From Nitrosospira multiformis (GTDB lineage Bacteria > Pseudomonadota > Gammaproteobacteria > Burkholderiales > Nitrosomonadaceae): a stretch of DNA of 64,000 nt. The first letter of the stretch is position 1. Each line of letters starts with the position of its first letter. The position numbers and the translations under genes are program-made. The notes under the pieces were generated by a model. It was not told where the DNA came from and searched no databases. It saw nothing but the letters and a program-made list of their open reading frames with translations. Shown one piece after another: positions 39,001-47,255 of this stretch. Location of the stretch: contig NZ_FOCT01000001.1 of NCBI RefSeq assembly GCF_900110185.1, positions 310,001-374,000 of the forward strand, in the 5' to 3' direction.

Positions 39001-41796
39001 CGGGAGACAGACCAGCCCGAACAGGTTTTGTGCGAAATGCCGCCCACCAGTGCGTAGCGTAGTGACGATGTGAGAGCGCAGAGGCGCGTCGGTCTGTCTT
39101 TTCAGCAGATCGGAGGTCATGGTAATGGCGCTCGGAATAATGACCGTGCTGATTACAACCAGTGTCCAGAACCACGCGTTGTCGAGCACCAGCCAACCCA
39201 CCAGCAGAAGCAGCAGCAGGGCTACAGGCACAAGACTGCGCCGGAGGTTATCCATCAGCTTCCATCTCGACAGGATGGATAACGGGTTTGGCTGATTACT
39301 TCCGTCGGGACCGGGAACCCGGGTGAGCAACCAGCTCGCCAATTGCCAGTCGCCCCGTATCCAGCGGTGGCGACGGCTTACATCCGCGCTGTAACGGGAT
39401 GGAAATTGCTCATACAACTGTACATCGCTCAACAGGCCGGCGCGAGCGTAGCAGCCTTCCAGGAGATCATGGCTTAAAATCCTGTTGTCGGGAAAACGTC
39501 GGCAGACCGATTGCTCGAACGCATCCACGTCGTAGATCCCTTTTCCGATAAAGGAGCCTTCGTGGAATAAATCCTGGTATACGTCCGAAACGACCCGGGT
39601 ATAGGGATCGATGCCTGCTTCACCGCCAAATAGCCATGCATACCGGGATCGGTTGGTGCTCGATAATGTCACCGCCACCCGGGGCTGCAGAATGCCATAG
39701 CCTTCCGTTACCACAGCGTTCCTACTGGTCCTCTTGAGGCGTGGCCGATTCAGGGGGTGGGCCATCGCTCCGACAAACTGATGGACGATCTCCCGCGGCA
39801 ATTGGGTATCGGTATCGAGGGTGATGACGTACTTGATACTGACAAGCAAATCCGTATTACCCACTACCGCGGAAAATGCCTCCCGCCCCTCGCCACGCAG
39901 AAGCGCATTCAAGTCCGCCAGTTTTCCGCGCTTGCGCTCATGACCCATCCACACCCCTTCTTGCGGGTTCCAGCGGCGAGGGCGATGGAACAAAAAAAAC
40001 CGCGTTTCCTGTTTCTGCGCTGGCGCTTCCGGAGCGCCATTCATGCCACCGATCGTGTTACCTGCAATATGGCCCGCATACTTTCGATTGAGCTCCTCGA
40101 TCCCCGTGCGGGCGGTTCTCAATAAGGAATCATCTTCGGGAAGCGTTTCCTGATTCGCATCCATGAAGTCGGTGAGCAAGCCGAAATAGACATTCTCGTC
40201 CTGATTTGCCAAAAACCGGACTTCAAGCGCCTCCACCAAGGCTGCCACTTCCGATTCCCGCGACAGCATGGTTGGAACCACGACCAGCGTTTGAAATGTG
40301 GAGGGAATGCCGCTGGAGAAATCCATGCGCGGCAGCAGATGAGGTTTCACCAGAAAAGGACTTGCCCAGTTGACCAGGGCGACAGCCAACTGACTCATCG
40401 CAAACAGCGCGAGCATGCCAACAAGACCTAACAGCCATCCCCTTGCACCATCCTCGAGCGCTTCGACCAGCAGGGCACTCGTCAGACCCAGCGTGACTAA
40501 TGCGATGCTACTGAGATACCAGAAAAGCGGGTATTTGCGGGTGGTACGCCAGAATTGCTCATGCAGCGACCAGCGGGCCTTTATCGCTTTCTCAAGATCA
40601 GCGAGACCATCGCCCGTCAGGTAAAATCCGACATGCTCCTTAACGTTCTCCTCGGCAGTACTTGTCGTTGGCTTACGCGCCAGGCGAAGCGCTGCTCGGG
40701 CCACATCCACTTCCGACAGAGGGCTTGCCTTGGCCAACCGCTCCACCACATGCCGGTAGTGGTCGCGGCTGGCGAAATCCATCTCCGCATAGGTTCCACT
40801 TGGGTCTTCCCGGAGAGTCTGTTCCACAACGCTGGTGGTTTCGACGAATTCGCGCCAGTCTATGGCGCCTAGACTCCGCAAACTGTTGATACTGTTTGAG
40901 ATGGAAACCTGATCGGCAGCTTGTTGCTGATTTCCCAGTTGCACCAGTTGGTCGATCGTCTGGTTTGATTCGGCCAGTCGCTGCTCGATCCAGGTCAATG
41001 GGAGCACCAGGGCCGGTCCCTGGCCCTGCAATCGGCGTACCAGTTCGGAAATGAACGGGGTTGTCATGGGGGGATTCGATCGCGCCATATCTGCAATGAC
41101 GAGAACGAGACTTTTCGGATCTTTTGCCGCCACCTGGATGATTTCATCGGCCCAGGTATCGGCGAGGTTGCGGTCTGCTCGGCCCGCTGCCACGTGCACG
41201 CCGACACGGCGGAGATTTTCGATCAGCGATAGCCGCAGCATGATCGGTATCGCCCATAGTTCGCCCAGTTGCAGATTGACGACCGACTGGTACGCGCTTA
41301 CGAAGCGCCTGAGGCTCTCTGTATCCACCCTGCCGTCCCCGTGCGATATAGCTTGCAATGCTATATCGTATACACGGGGGAGATTGGCGGATGTGCCCTT
41401 GGCAAGGAGGGGTAATTCGCGGCTATAGCTTTTGGGAAGGTGACGCTTGGCAAGGCGGATCTGTTCCTCGATGAGGTAAAAGTTGTCGTAGAGCCACTCC
41501 CCTGCCGGAGTAAGCAGCTTATCCGCCATGACTGCCTCGGTCAGCACACGGCAGATATTGAATAACGTTGCCTCATTCTCATCCAGCCTGGCCAGTAACT
41601 GATCAGTGCCGCGCGCTGACGATAACTCGTGTGAAGCCGCCAGTATGCCACCGTAAAGCTCCATCTGATCCGCGCCGAACAGTTCGGACCGCAGGGGAAG
41701 TTCTTCACTCAGTGGAATACGTGGCTTTCCAATATTGCGAAGCCGTGCGGTAACCGACTTCAAAAGCTCAGAAACAGGGGTGCCTTTGGCGTTCAA
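33097..41796 (-). CDS. Cyclic beta-1,2-glucan synthase (NdvB/Cgs type)
   Basis: The 2899-residue protein has the three-part layout of NdvB/Cgs: an N-terminal helical region, a membrane-embedded GT84 domain with YVITLDTDTQLPRE near residue 660 and RHRWIRGDWQ near 815, then a glycoamylase-like and carbohydrate-binding region, and a C-terminal GH94 phosphorylase domain with TGDWNDGMN near 2575. It makes, cyclises and trims beta-1,2-glucan, which reaches the periplasm for osmoadaptation. Rhizobial NdvB is about 2800-2870 residues, so it is full length. The start is TTG (41794-41796) with GGAG upstream; no nearby ATG fits. Confidence 0.88.
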   Translation of the reverse strand: MNAKGTPVSELLKSVTARLRNIGKPRIPLSEELPLRSELFGADQMELYGGILAASHELSSARGTDQLLARLDENEATLFNICRVLTEAVMADKLLTPAGEWLYDNFYLIEEQIRLAKRHLPKSYSRELPLLAKGTSANLPRVYDIALQAISHGDGRVDTESLRRFVSAYQSVVNLQLGELWAIPIMLRLSLIENLRRVGVHVAAGRADRNLADTWADEIIQVAAKDPKSLVLVIADMARSNPPMTTPFISELVRRLQGQGPALVLPLTWIEQRLAESNQTIDQLVQLGNQQQAADQVSISNSINSLRSLGAIDWREFVETTSVVEQTLREDPSGTYAEMDFASRDHYRHVVERLAKASPLSEVDVARAALRLARKPTTSTAEENVKEHVGFYLTGDGLADLEKAIKARWSLHEQFWRTTRKYPLFWYLSSIALVTLGLTSALLVEALEDGARGWLLGLVGMLALFAMSQLAVALVNWASPFLVKPHLLPRMDFSSGIPSTFQTLVVVPTMLSRESEVAALVEALEVRFLANQDENVYFGLLTDFMDANQETLPEDDSLLRTARTGIEELNRKYAGHIAGNTIGGMNGAPEAPAQKQETRFFLFHRPRRWNPQEGVWMGHERKRGKLADLNALLRGEGREAFSAVVGNTDLLVSIKYVITLDTDTQLPREIVHQFVGAMAHPLNRPRLKRTSRNAVVTEGYGILQPRVAVTLSSTNRSRYAWLFGGEAGIDPYTRVVSDVYQDLFHEGSFIGKGIYDVDAFEQSVCRRFPDNRILSHDLLEGCYARAGLLSDVQLYEQFPSRYSADVSRRHRWIRGDWQLASWLLTRVPGPDGSNQPNPLSILSRWKLMDNLRRSLVPVALLLLLLVGWLVLDNAWFWTLVVISTVIIPSAITMTSDLLKRQTDAPLRSHIVTTLRTGGRHFAQNLFGLVCLPYEAYFSLDAILRTHVRLLLTHRRLLEWTPSHLAERECDSTNRWGGLGTSFRSMWIAPATAVAAGAGMIVVAPVALIPALPILLLWAVAPFIAWWISQPLPLRSTELSKGQIHFLRQTSRRTWYFFETFVGPENNWLPPDNFQEHPVPTVAHRTSPTNMGLALLANVTAYDFGYIGPLQLIERTRNTLESMETLERHAGHFYNWYDTQTKTPLTRYVSSVDSGNLAGHLLTLRVALMAIADMPVVHEELFPALADTLQILEKTPGSEAASAPLSQFGKALTLVRENSPHAPFSLHAELDRLVALSREIVQEIEKARRASTGQEALEWARALNRQCELALTELANLIPSAALEDRDTPAEIPSLRQLANQGGEAAGEHLAVLERLVFQAGEMAKMEYGFLFNPAQRQLAIGYNVGEQRRDASYYDLLASEVRFTNFVAIAQGQLPQESWFALGRMLTAHDGETALLSWSGSMFEYLMPLLVMPTFENTLLDQTCKAAVNRQIAYGRERGVPWGISESGYNAVDVQFNYQYRAFGVPGLGLKRGLGEDLVIAPYASALALIVAPEAACRNLEELTALGMMGKFGFYEALDYTPSRLRRGETSAIVRSFMAHHQGMSFLSLAYLLLDRPMQRRFDSEPIFQATMLLLQERIPKATIIRSPIAELPDVRVIKELPEMPIRLLSTANTPIPEVQLLSNGRYHVMVTNSGAGSSRWKDLAITRWREDGTCDYWGNFCYLRDVASGEFWSNTYQPVLKEPKRYGVVFSEGRVEFRRRDLDFDTHTEITVSPEDDIELRRIRVTNRAWTRREIEITSYAEVVLAPTIADAQAPAFGNLFVQTEILTDRHAILCSRRPRSQSDPVPWMFHLMTVDGITPEAASYETNRMAFIGRGNDVSAPMAMVEAGPLSGSSGSVLDPIVAIRKRMMLEPGESAIVDIVTGAGDSRHAVMHLVEKYQDQHLKNRVFDLAWTHSLVVLRQLNATETDAQLFGRMAGSILYASPYLRADEALLSKNRQGQSGLWGYAISGDLPIVLLQINDMANIDLVRQLVQAHAYWRVKGVAVDLVIWNEDHSSYRQQLHDHIMGLLAGSAEAHVLDRPGGIFIRRGEQIAPEDRILMQAVARVIILDTNGKLVEQLTSRLPADLPLPPHPLKPVRRSNSEETGVLPERNLLFDNGFGGFASDAREYVITVGQGRRTPVPWSNIVANSQFGTVISESGNVYTWCENAHEYRLTPWHNDPVCDSSGEAYYLRDEESGDFWSPAPLPSPGAASYVSRHGFGYSVFEHAGKGVFSELWIYVARNVPVKFVVLRIRNDSGRLRRLSATGYVEWVLGDLPEKTRMHVVTEIDPASGVLLARNPYNNEFSSRVAFFDVDDRTQSVTGDRTEFIGRNGRMRNPAGMIAQDLSGRVGAGLDPCGAIRVPFDLPAGATREVVFRLGAGLHREDALETVQRMRGLQVAHAELEKVRGYWDRTLGGVQVETPDPSVNVMVNGWLLYQVIACRLWGRSGYYQSGGAFGFRDQLQDVMALVHVEPALVREHLLRAAARQFIEGDVQHWWHPPVGRGIRSRCSDDYLWLPLVACHYVVATGDTGVLNETVSFLEGRPVAPDEESYYDLPAHSTQISSLYDHCVRAIMHGLRFGEHGLPLMGTGDWNDGMNLVGFHGRGESIWLGFFLYDILIQFSGLAAGHGDAAFAERCKKEADKLGKNIEQHGWDGRWYLRAYFDDGSPLGSSSNTECRIDSIAQSWSVLSRGGSSERQRKAMQAVDEQLVRRDARLIQLLDPPFDHSDLDPGYIKGYVPGVRENGGQYTHAAIWATMAFAVLRDHRRAWELLSMINPVNHGRSPEAVSVYKTEPYVVSADVYAVLPHTGRGGWSWYTGSAGWLYRLMLETMLGLTREGAKLHFNPCLPEDWASFTVKYRYGETVYPIIVNQVAIDPDKEVVIADGTEQRELTLSLADDRAPHNVEVRVSRSRDTLK

Positions 41797-42480
41797 TTCG
41801 GATATTCTCCAGGCTGTGTCCGGTCAGCAGCGAAATTAAAATCGCCCCCCTTCGAATAGAAAGGCTGCGCCACATGACATTCTGCTCCCGTCCTTTCTTT
41901 GGATACCGGAAGTTCATGCCCCAGACCTTCTGGAGTTGACAGCTCTTTCCGGAACCCGCACGGTTAAAAGAAAAGCGAAAGAGCGATTCTGGAAGTATTG
42001 TTTGGCACCTTCTTTATAGGGTGTCTTCACTAGGGCCTGTTATCTGGCTGGGGCGGTCCCGCATGAAATTTTTACCGGGATTTCAGGGAACATCGTTACA
42101 ATTTTCCAGTCCCACGTCCTCTTGTCTTGCAATTCTCTCCGGATATCGGGTCGATGTATAAAGAAACCGGCTTGAACGATGCAAACGTCTTTTCGACGCA
42201 GATCACAGCCGTCTTTGCAGGCATTTTTCAGGCAGGAAAATGATAAACGGATAGCTCATCCGTAGTATGTACGCTAGCGCACAATACGGCAGCCGGTAAG
42301 ATGGAATACTGCAAAACCTCGCCGCGCACATCGGGGTCTCCTGGAAAGAAATGCTATCATAGATCTGGACGGGTACCTTGCAGCCAGGAAACCTGTGAAA
42401 TCCTTTTAATACATTTGCATTTCTTTCAGCATGCCCAGGCCACACCCGACTTCATGAGACCTTCTCTCTTCTACTAGCGG
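41797..42480. other. Divergent intergenic region between ndvB-type gene and crp
   Basis: These 684 bases hold no recognised gene. They must carry the promoters of the glucan synthase (leftward) and of the Crp-like regulator (rightward). A palindromic patch GTACGCTAGCGCAC lies near 42269-42282, about 200 bases before the crp start, and could be a regulator site. Confidence 0.5.
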
Positions 42481-43203
42481 ATGCAAAATCCCCCCCCACA
42501 GTTCAACCAAAACCACCTTCTAGCCGCTCTGCCCCCGGCAGAACTTGAACGTCTGAAATCCCATCTGGAACTGGTTCATATGCCGCTTGGCGACGTGCTG
42601 TGCGAATCAGGAGGACGCCTTTCCTACGTCTATTTTCCTACGTCGGCCATCATTTCCCTGCACTATATTCTGGAAAATGGTTCATCGTCAGAAGTTGCTG
42701 GCGTAGGGAATGAGGGTATGCTGGGCATTTCGTTGTTCATGGGCGGCGAGAACACGCCTACCTGGGCAACGGTTCAGACGGCTGGCTACTGTTACCGTCT
42801 GAAGGGTCCTCTCCTGCTGCAGGAGTTCAATCAGGGAGGCCCGCTGCAGCGCGTATTGCTGCGCTATACCCAGGCGCTCATAACACAGATCTCCCAGACC
42901 GCCGTATGCAATCGACATCACACGATCGAGCAGCAATTGTGCCGCTGGTTGTTGCTGACGCTCGATCGACTGAACTCCCAGGAACTGGTCATGACTCAGG
43001 AGCTCATCGCCAGTATGCTGGGCGTGCGCCGGGAGGGCATTACCGAGGCCGCCGGGAAGTTGCAGCAAGCCGAAATCATTCGCTACCGTCGAGGACATAT
43101 TACCGTCCTCAACCGGGCGGGGCTGCAGGGACACGTCTGCGAGTGCTATGACGTCGTCAAGAAGGAGTTTGAGCGCCTGTTTCGCGACGTACGGAAGTCC
43201 TAA
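42481..43203 (+). CDS. Crp/Fnr family transcriptional regulator
   Basis: The intact 240-residue paralogue of the gene at 32337 has a cyclic-nucleotide-binding-like domain (about 10-135) and a winged helix-turn-helix (about 165-225) with TQELIASMLGVRREGITEAA and GHITVLNRAGLQ. The VYFPTSAIISL pattern and absence of the CRP cAMP-contact arginine-serine pair suggest a ligand other than cAMP. No Fe-S cysteines are arranged as in FNR. It may control the adjacent glucan synthase gene; that is inference from position. Confidence 0.88.
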   Translation: MQNPPPQFNQNHLLAALPPAELERLKSHLELVHMPLGDVLCESGGRLSYVYFPTSAIISLHYILENGSSSEVAGVGNEGMLGISLFMGGENTPTWATVQTAGYCYRLKGPLLLQEFNQGGPLQRVLLRYTQALITQISQTAVCNRHHTIEQQLCRWLLLTLDRLNSQELVMTQELIASMLGVRREGITEAAGKLQQAEIIRYRRGHITVLNRAGLQGHVCECYDVVKKEFERLFRDVRKS

Positions 43204-43418
43204 CCGTCGGCCTTTTCGTCTCCCTTCGCCTCTGAGTTCTGCCTCCCCCATCGCATTTATCGCCACTTATCTCATTATTTCCGGGCGATGGTTAATCCGC
43301 ACTCGATTACAAGCACTCGTTGCAGCCCTCTCAGTGTGCGCTGACGTACCGAACCGTTGTATGGGCAGAAGTATCATGACCATTTTCTTCTGCTTCGGGT
43401 CAGAAACCCGCCTTGACC

Positions 43419-45413
43419 ATGAGAGTGCGTACCAAGCAAATATTATCCGTCTCCGGCGTTGCATTGCTGCTGCTTGTCATAGCATTCGTCCTATGGTTCG
43501 ATTGGAATATGCTGAAACCATATATCGAACGGCAGGTTACGGAGAAGACGGGCCGTGAATTTACAATTCGCGGCGATCTCGATGTAAACCTTTCGCTCAA
43601 TCCCCTCATCAGCGTTGAGGGACTTTCGCTTGCCAATGCCGAGTGGGGGACCGAACAACCCATGGTTGCCGTGGATAAGGTTGCTGTGCGGATCAGTCTA
43701 TGGGACCTCCTGTCTGGGGACATCGTGCTGCCCGAGCTATCCATCACGCGGCCCCGGGTACTCCTGGAAAAAAGCATGGATGGAAAGCGAAATTGGGACC
43801 TGAAAAAAGAAGAAAAAAAGAAGATGGAACTGCCTCAAATTGGCCAATTCACCTTGGATCAGGGAAAAGTCCTCTTCCGTGATCCGAAGACCAAGACAGA
43901 TATAACAGCCGATGTATTCACGGATCCAGCGGTGGAATCCAGAGAATTGCCCCTTCATGTGGCAGCGGAAGGTAAATTTACCGACCTGAAATTCACAGCG
44001 CGAGCGCAAGGCGGCAAGATAATGTCGCTTGCGGATAAGGCTGTTCCCTATCCGATCAAAGCAAGTGCCGAGGTCGGAACAACGCGCGCCAGTGCGGACG
44101 GAACTATCAAAGGGCTCGCCGAGATGGCGGAAGTGGACTTGAAGCTGGATTTACACGGAGAGGATTTATCTGCACTCTACCCTGTAACCGGCATCGTTAT
44201 TTTTCCCTCCCCACCGTACCATATTTCCGGAAGGGTGTTGCACCACGATACCGAGTGGTCCATGAAGGGATTTTCTGGAAATGTAGGCAACAGCGATCTT
44301 GGCGGCGATATCGTATTCGACACGGGAGGCGAACGGCCGCTCCTTCGCGGCGACGTGGTATCCAAAGTACTCGACCTGAGCGATTTGCAAGGTTTTATTG
44401 GGGCTCGACGCGGCCCGCAACCGCAGGACACCCCAGCGGAAAAACAGAAAAAGAAAGCTTCGGCAAAGGCCCAGAAAGGTCGAATTCTGCCGGATAAGGA
44501 GTTTGGAGTAGAAGGTCTTCAGGCGATGGATGCCGACGTAAAATTCAGGGGTGAATCAATCCGCAACAAGGAGTTGCCGGTGGAGCATCTCGTAAGCCAT
44601 CTGAAAGTAGACAATGGGCTTCTGACCCTCGACCCCGTCAACTTTGCAGTGGCGGGTGGAAATATCATTTCGCATATCACAATCAACACGCGCCCGGAGG
44701 TGCCCAAGGGAGAAATCAGGGTTGCCGTCAAGCGTCTGCAATTACCGAAGCTCTTTCCCAAGATGGAAATCACAAAGAGTAGCGCGGGCCTGATCGGCGG
44801 GGCAATGGACATTAAAAGCCACGGCAAGTCTGTTGGTGGATTGCTGGCGTCGGCTAACGGCGACTTTGGACTGATCATGTCCGGCGGCCAGATCAGCAAT
44901 ATGTTGCTTGAGGTGATTGGACTTGATGCGGGCGAGATCATCAAGTTCCTCTTTGCCGGGGACAAAAACGTCCCCGTCCGGTGCGGGGTAATCGACTTTG
45001 ACATCAAGAAAGGCCTCATGAGGAGCGAAGCTTTCGTCATCGACACGACCGATACCAAAATTGTCGGCGAAGGCCAGATAAGCTTGGTGGAAGAAACCAT
45101 CAAAATGAAAGTGTCACCCCAGCCCAAAGATGTCAGTATCCTGACCCTTCGCACCCCTGTTCATATAGGGGGCACCTTCAAGGATCCCACAGTTCTCCCC
45201 GACAAGATGCTAGCCATACGTGCAGGAGCGGCCGTCGTACTGGGAGTTCTTGCGACACCTTTAGCAGCACTCATCCCGACCATTGAAACCGGACTGGCCG
45301 AGGATGCCAATTGTAGGGCGTTGATCGCTTCAGTGGAAACGGCAGTGAAGCGCGCAGCGGGGACCAAAGAGAAGAAAGGCGAGGATCGCCCCAAGGCGTC
45401 CAGATCGAAGTAA
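43419..45413 (+). CDS. AsmA family protein
   Basis: From the ATG at 43419 (a TTG two codons earlier is open) the protein is 664 residues. It has an N-terminal membrane anchor (about 10-28) and then the AsmA pattern: KPYIERQVTEKTGREFTIRG followed by NPLISVEGLSLAN. A C-terminal AsmA_2-type domain contains LMRSEAFVIDTTDTKIVGEG and a final alanine-rich helix and lysine tail. AsmA-like proteins are long beta-groove proteins implicated in moving phospholipids to the outer membrane. Lysine-rich linkers near residue 130 and 345 are notable. Confidence 0.87.
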   Translation: MRVRTKQILSVSGVALLLLVIAFVLWFDWNMLKPYIERQVTEKTGREFTIRGDLDVNLSLNPLISVEGLSLANAEWGTEQPMVAVDKVAVRISLWDLLSGDIVLPELSITRPRVLLEKSMDGKRNWDLKKEEKKKMELPQIGQFTLDQGKVLFRDPKTKTDITADVFTDPAVESRELPLHVAAEGKFTDLKFTARAQGGKIMSLADKAVPYPIKASAEVGTTRASADGTIKGLAEMAEVDLKLDLHGEDLSALYPVTGIVIFPSPPYHISGRVLHHDTEWSMKGFSGNVGNSDLGGDIVFDTGGERPLLRGDVVSKVLDLSDLQGFIGARRGPQPQDTPAEKQKKKASAKAQKGRILPDKEFGVEGLQAMDADVKFRGESIRNKELPVEHLVSHLKVDNGLLTLDPVNFAVAGGNIISHITINTRPEVPKGEIRVAVKRLQLPKLFPKMEITKSSAGLIGGAMDIKSHGKSVGGLLASANGDFGLIMSGGQISNMLLEVIGLDAGEIIKFLFAGDKNVPVRCGVIDFDIKKGLMRSEAFVIDTTDTKIVGEGQISLVEETIKMKVSPQPKDVSILTLRTPVHIGGTFKDPTVLPDKMLAIRAGAAVVLGVLATPLAALIPTIETGLAEDANCRALIASVETAVKRAAGTKEKKGEDRPKASRSK

Positions 45414-45522
45414 TACGAAGGAATATTCTGAGAGATGACTGCCTCCCCTGCTTACCTTACTCGCTCTTCGCTCAGGGAGTCTTTCGGGTTTTAGTGGGAA
45501 GCGAACGGAGTAAAAATCACAA

Positions 45523-45548
45523 CTGTAGAAAATGACTATTTTCTGCAG
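45523..45548. repeat. 11-bp stem inverted repeat between asmA-like and SDR genes
   Basis: CTGTAGAAAAT and ATTTTCTGCAG pair (one G-T) around a four-base loop. It lies about 110 bases after the AsmA stop and 147 before the SDR start. Without a T run after the stem it is not a standard terminator; it may be an operator or mRNA structure. Confidence 0.35.
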
Positions 45549-45694
45549 AATGACAAGTATGGTAAGAAAAGCGTCAATAGCCTGGCTTGTCTGCTATTCA
45601 TCCGCTAATTACCCGAAAAGAACTGCAAGTCGGAGAACAATTGTGTGGGCCAAAGCACCTAGGTGCGGACTTAAACCAAATTAGTGAGAAAGCC

Positions 45695-46576
45695 ATGACC
45701 AATGATACTGAGAAATACGAGGAAAAAGGCAGTGACATTCCAAAGCAGCATCAACCACGCCAGCCCGGGCTGGAAACGGAGATGACACCTCAACCCGACT
45801 CGACAATGGAGGAATACCACGGAAGCGGCAAACTGGAGTCAAAAGTTGCGATCATTACCGGGGGCGATAGTGGCATTGGACGATCTATCGCCATTGCTTT
45901 CGCAAAGGAAGGGGCGGATATTACAATCGTATATCTCGACGAGCATGAAGATGCTCAACGCACTAAAGAAGAAGTCGAGAAATGTGGAAGAAAATGCATT
46001 TTAATAGCGGGCGACGTGGGAGACGAAAAATTCTGCGCCGAGGTAGTGGAAAAAACGATTTCCACATTTCATCATGTCGAAATACTTGTGAATAACTCGG
46101 CCGAGCAGCATGTTCAGGAAAGTATTCTCGATATCGATAGCGCGCAGCTTGAAAAAACCTTCCGCACGAACATATTTTCAATGTTCCATATGGTAAAAGC
46201 GGTGCTCCCGCATCTGAAAAAAGGAGGGCGCATCATCAACACCACCTCTGTCACCGCCTACAAGGGAAGTCCCCACTTGGTTGATTACTCCGCAACCAAA
46301 GGCGCAATTGTTGGGTTTACCCGATCCCTGTCTCTCCAGCTGATCGAGCAGGGAATACACGTAAATGCGGTTGCCCCCGGTCCAATATGGACTCCGCTGA
46401 TACCTGCCACTTTTCCTCCGGATAAAGTCGGCGATTTTGGAAAGAATGTCCCGATGAAACGCCCTGGACAACCTGATGAAGTTGCTCCTTGTTATGTCTT
46501 TCTGGCCTCTCAGGATTGCTCTTACATGTCGGGGCAGGTGCTGCATCCCAATGGCGGCAATATAGTAAACAGCTAG
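45695..46576 (+). CDS. SDR family oxidoreductase, YghA/YhdG stress type
   Basis: The ATG at 45695 gives 293 residues. It has a hydrophilic N-terminal lead with QPGLETEMTPQPDS, then the NAD(P) site ITGGDSGIGRSIAIAF, the NNSAEQH segment and the catalytic Ser-Tyr-Lys in NTTSVTAYKGSPHLVDYSATKG. The lead and NNxAEQH motif mark the YghA/general stress protein 39 group, with about 290 residues. Substrate is unknown (alcohol or aldehyde). Frame upstream of 45695 is open but lacks a ribosome-binding site. Confidence 0.9.
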   Translation: MTNDTEKYEEKGSDIPKQHQPRQPGLETEMTPQPDSTMEEYHGSGKLESKVAIITGGDSGIGRSIAIAFAKEGADITIVYLDEHEDAQRTKEEVEKCGRKCILIAGDVGDEKFCAEVVEKTISTFHHVEILVNNSAEQHVQESILDIDSAQLEKTFRTNIFSMFHMVKAVLPHLKKGGRIINTTSVTAYKGSPHLVDYSATKGAIVGFTRSLSLQLIEQGIHVNAVAPGPIWTPLIPATFPPDKVGDFGKNVPMKRPGQPDEVAPCYVFLASQDCSYMSGQVLHPNGGNIVNS

Positions 46577-46687
46577 AGAATAACTGCGAAACGTGGGAAG
46601 TTACTCCTGATATGATAGGCGTCGCAGGAATAGTACTATTCAACAGGATATATAAATTCCATCTCGAAATGGGAGGGAGGAGCCGAG

Positions 46688-47188
46688 ATGTTCAATTTAG
46701 GGTCGATGTTCAACCTGGGCCCCTCCGAGCCAGTAGTGGGCAAGGCGAGCATTCTTCTTGAATGTCCAGCCAGACAGGCATTCAAATTTATCGGTGAAAA
46801 TCTCTTTTTGAACTACCCCAGGTGGTCACCGGAGGTGAAAGAACTCGAGCAAATCACCGATGGTCCGGTCTGCCTTGGAACCATGGCACGGCAGGTGCGT
46901 GTTGACCAGGGACATCGTTCGGAATCGAAGTTCAGGATTACGATTTATGAGCCAGATCGCCGCGTCGCATTCGCGGGCATCTCGGACCCCTTTCGCTGCA
47001 TCTACGAGTTGCTGGACGAGCAAAATTCAGGCTCAACCAAGCTTTCTTTTAAGTTCGAATTGCTCGAAATCCAGATGATAATGCGGCCTTTTGAACCAAT
47101 GATCAGGACAGCGGTGCAGGCTGGGGCGGAACGAACGGTACAAAATATAAAGCGCCTGGTGGAAAGCGAACCAGGCGCACTGAGCTGA
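46688..47188 (+). CDS. SRPBCC (START-like) family protein
   Basis: The 166-residue protein has the START-fold pattern: ASILLECPARQAFKFIGENL, NYPRWSPEVKEL and a C-terminal long helix PFEPMIRTAVQAGAERTVQN. These proteins bind hydrophobic ligands in a helix-grip cavity. No ligand can be assigned. AGGAG lies five bases before the ATG. It follows the SDR gene by 111 bases and precedes a methyltransferase, so it could share an operon. Confidence 0.82.
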   Translation: MFNLGSMFNLGPSEPVVGKASILLECPARQAFKFIGENLFLNYPRWSPEVKELEQITDGPVCLGTMARQVRVDQGHRSESKFRITIYEPDRRVAFAGISDPFRCIYELLDEQNSGSTKLSFKFELLEIQMIMRPFEPMIRTAVQAGAERTVQNIKRLVESEPGALS

Positions 47189-47255
47189 CAAGTGTATTTC
47201 CATCATTCCCGCTAAACGATCCACGTAAATGATCCCAAGTTCTGAGGAACCTGCA

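Noticed and set aside
42203..42445. Minus-strand open frame in the intergenic region before the intact Crp gene
   Set aside because: No similarity or ribosome-binding site; the stretch behaves as promoter sequence.
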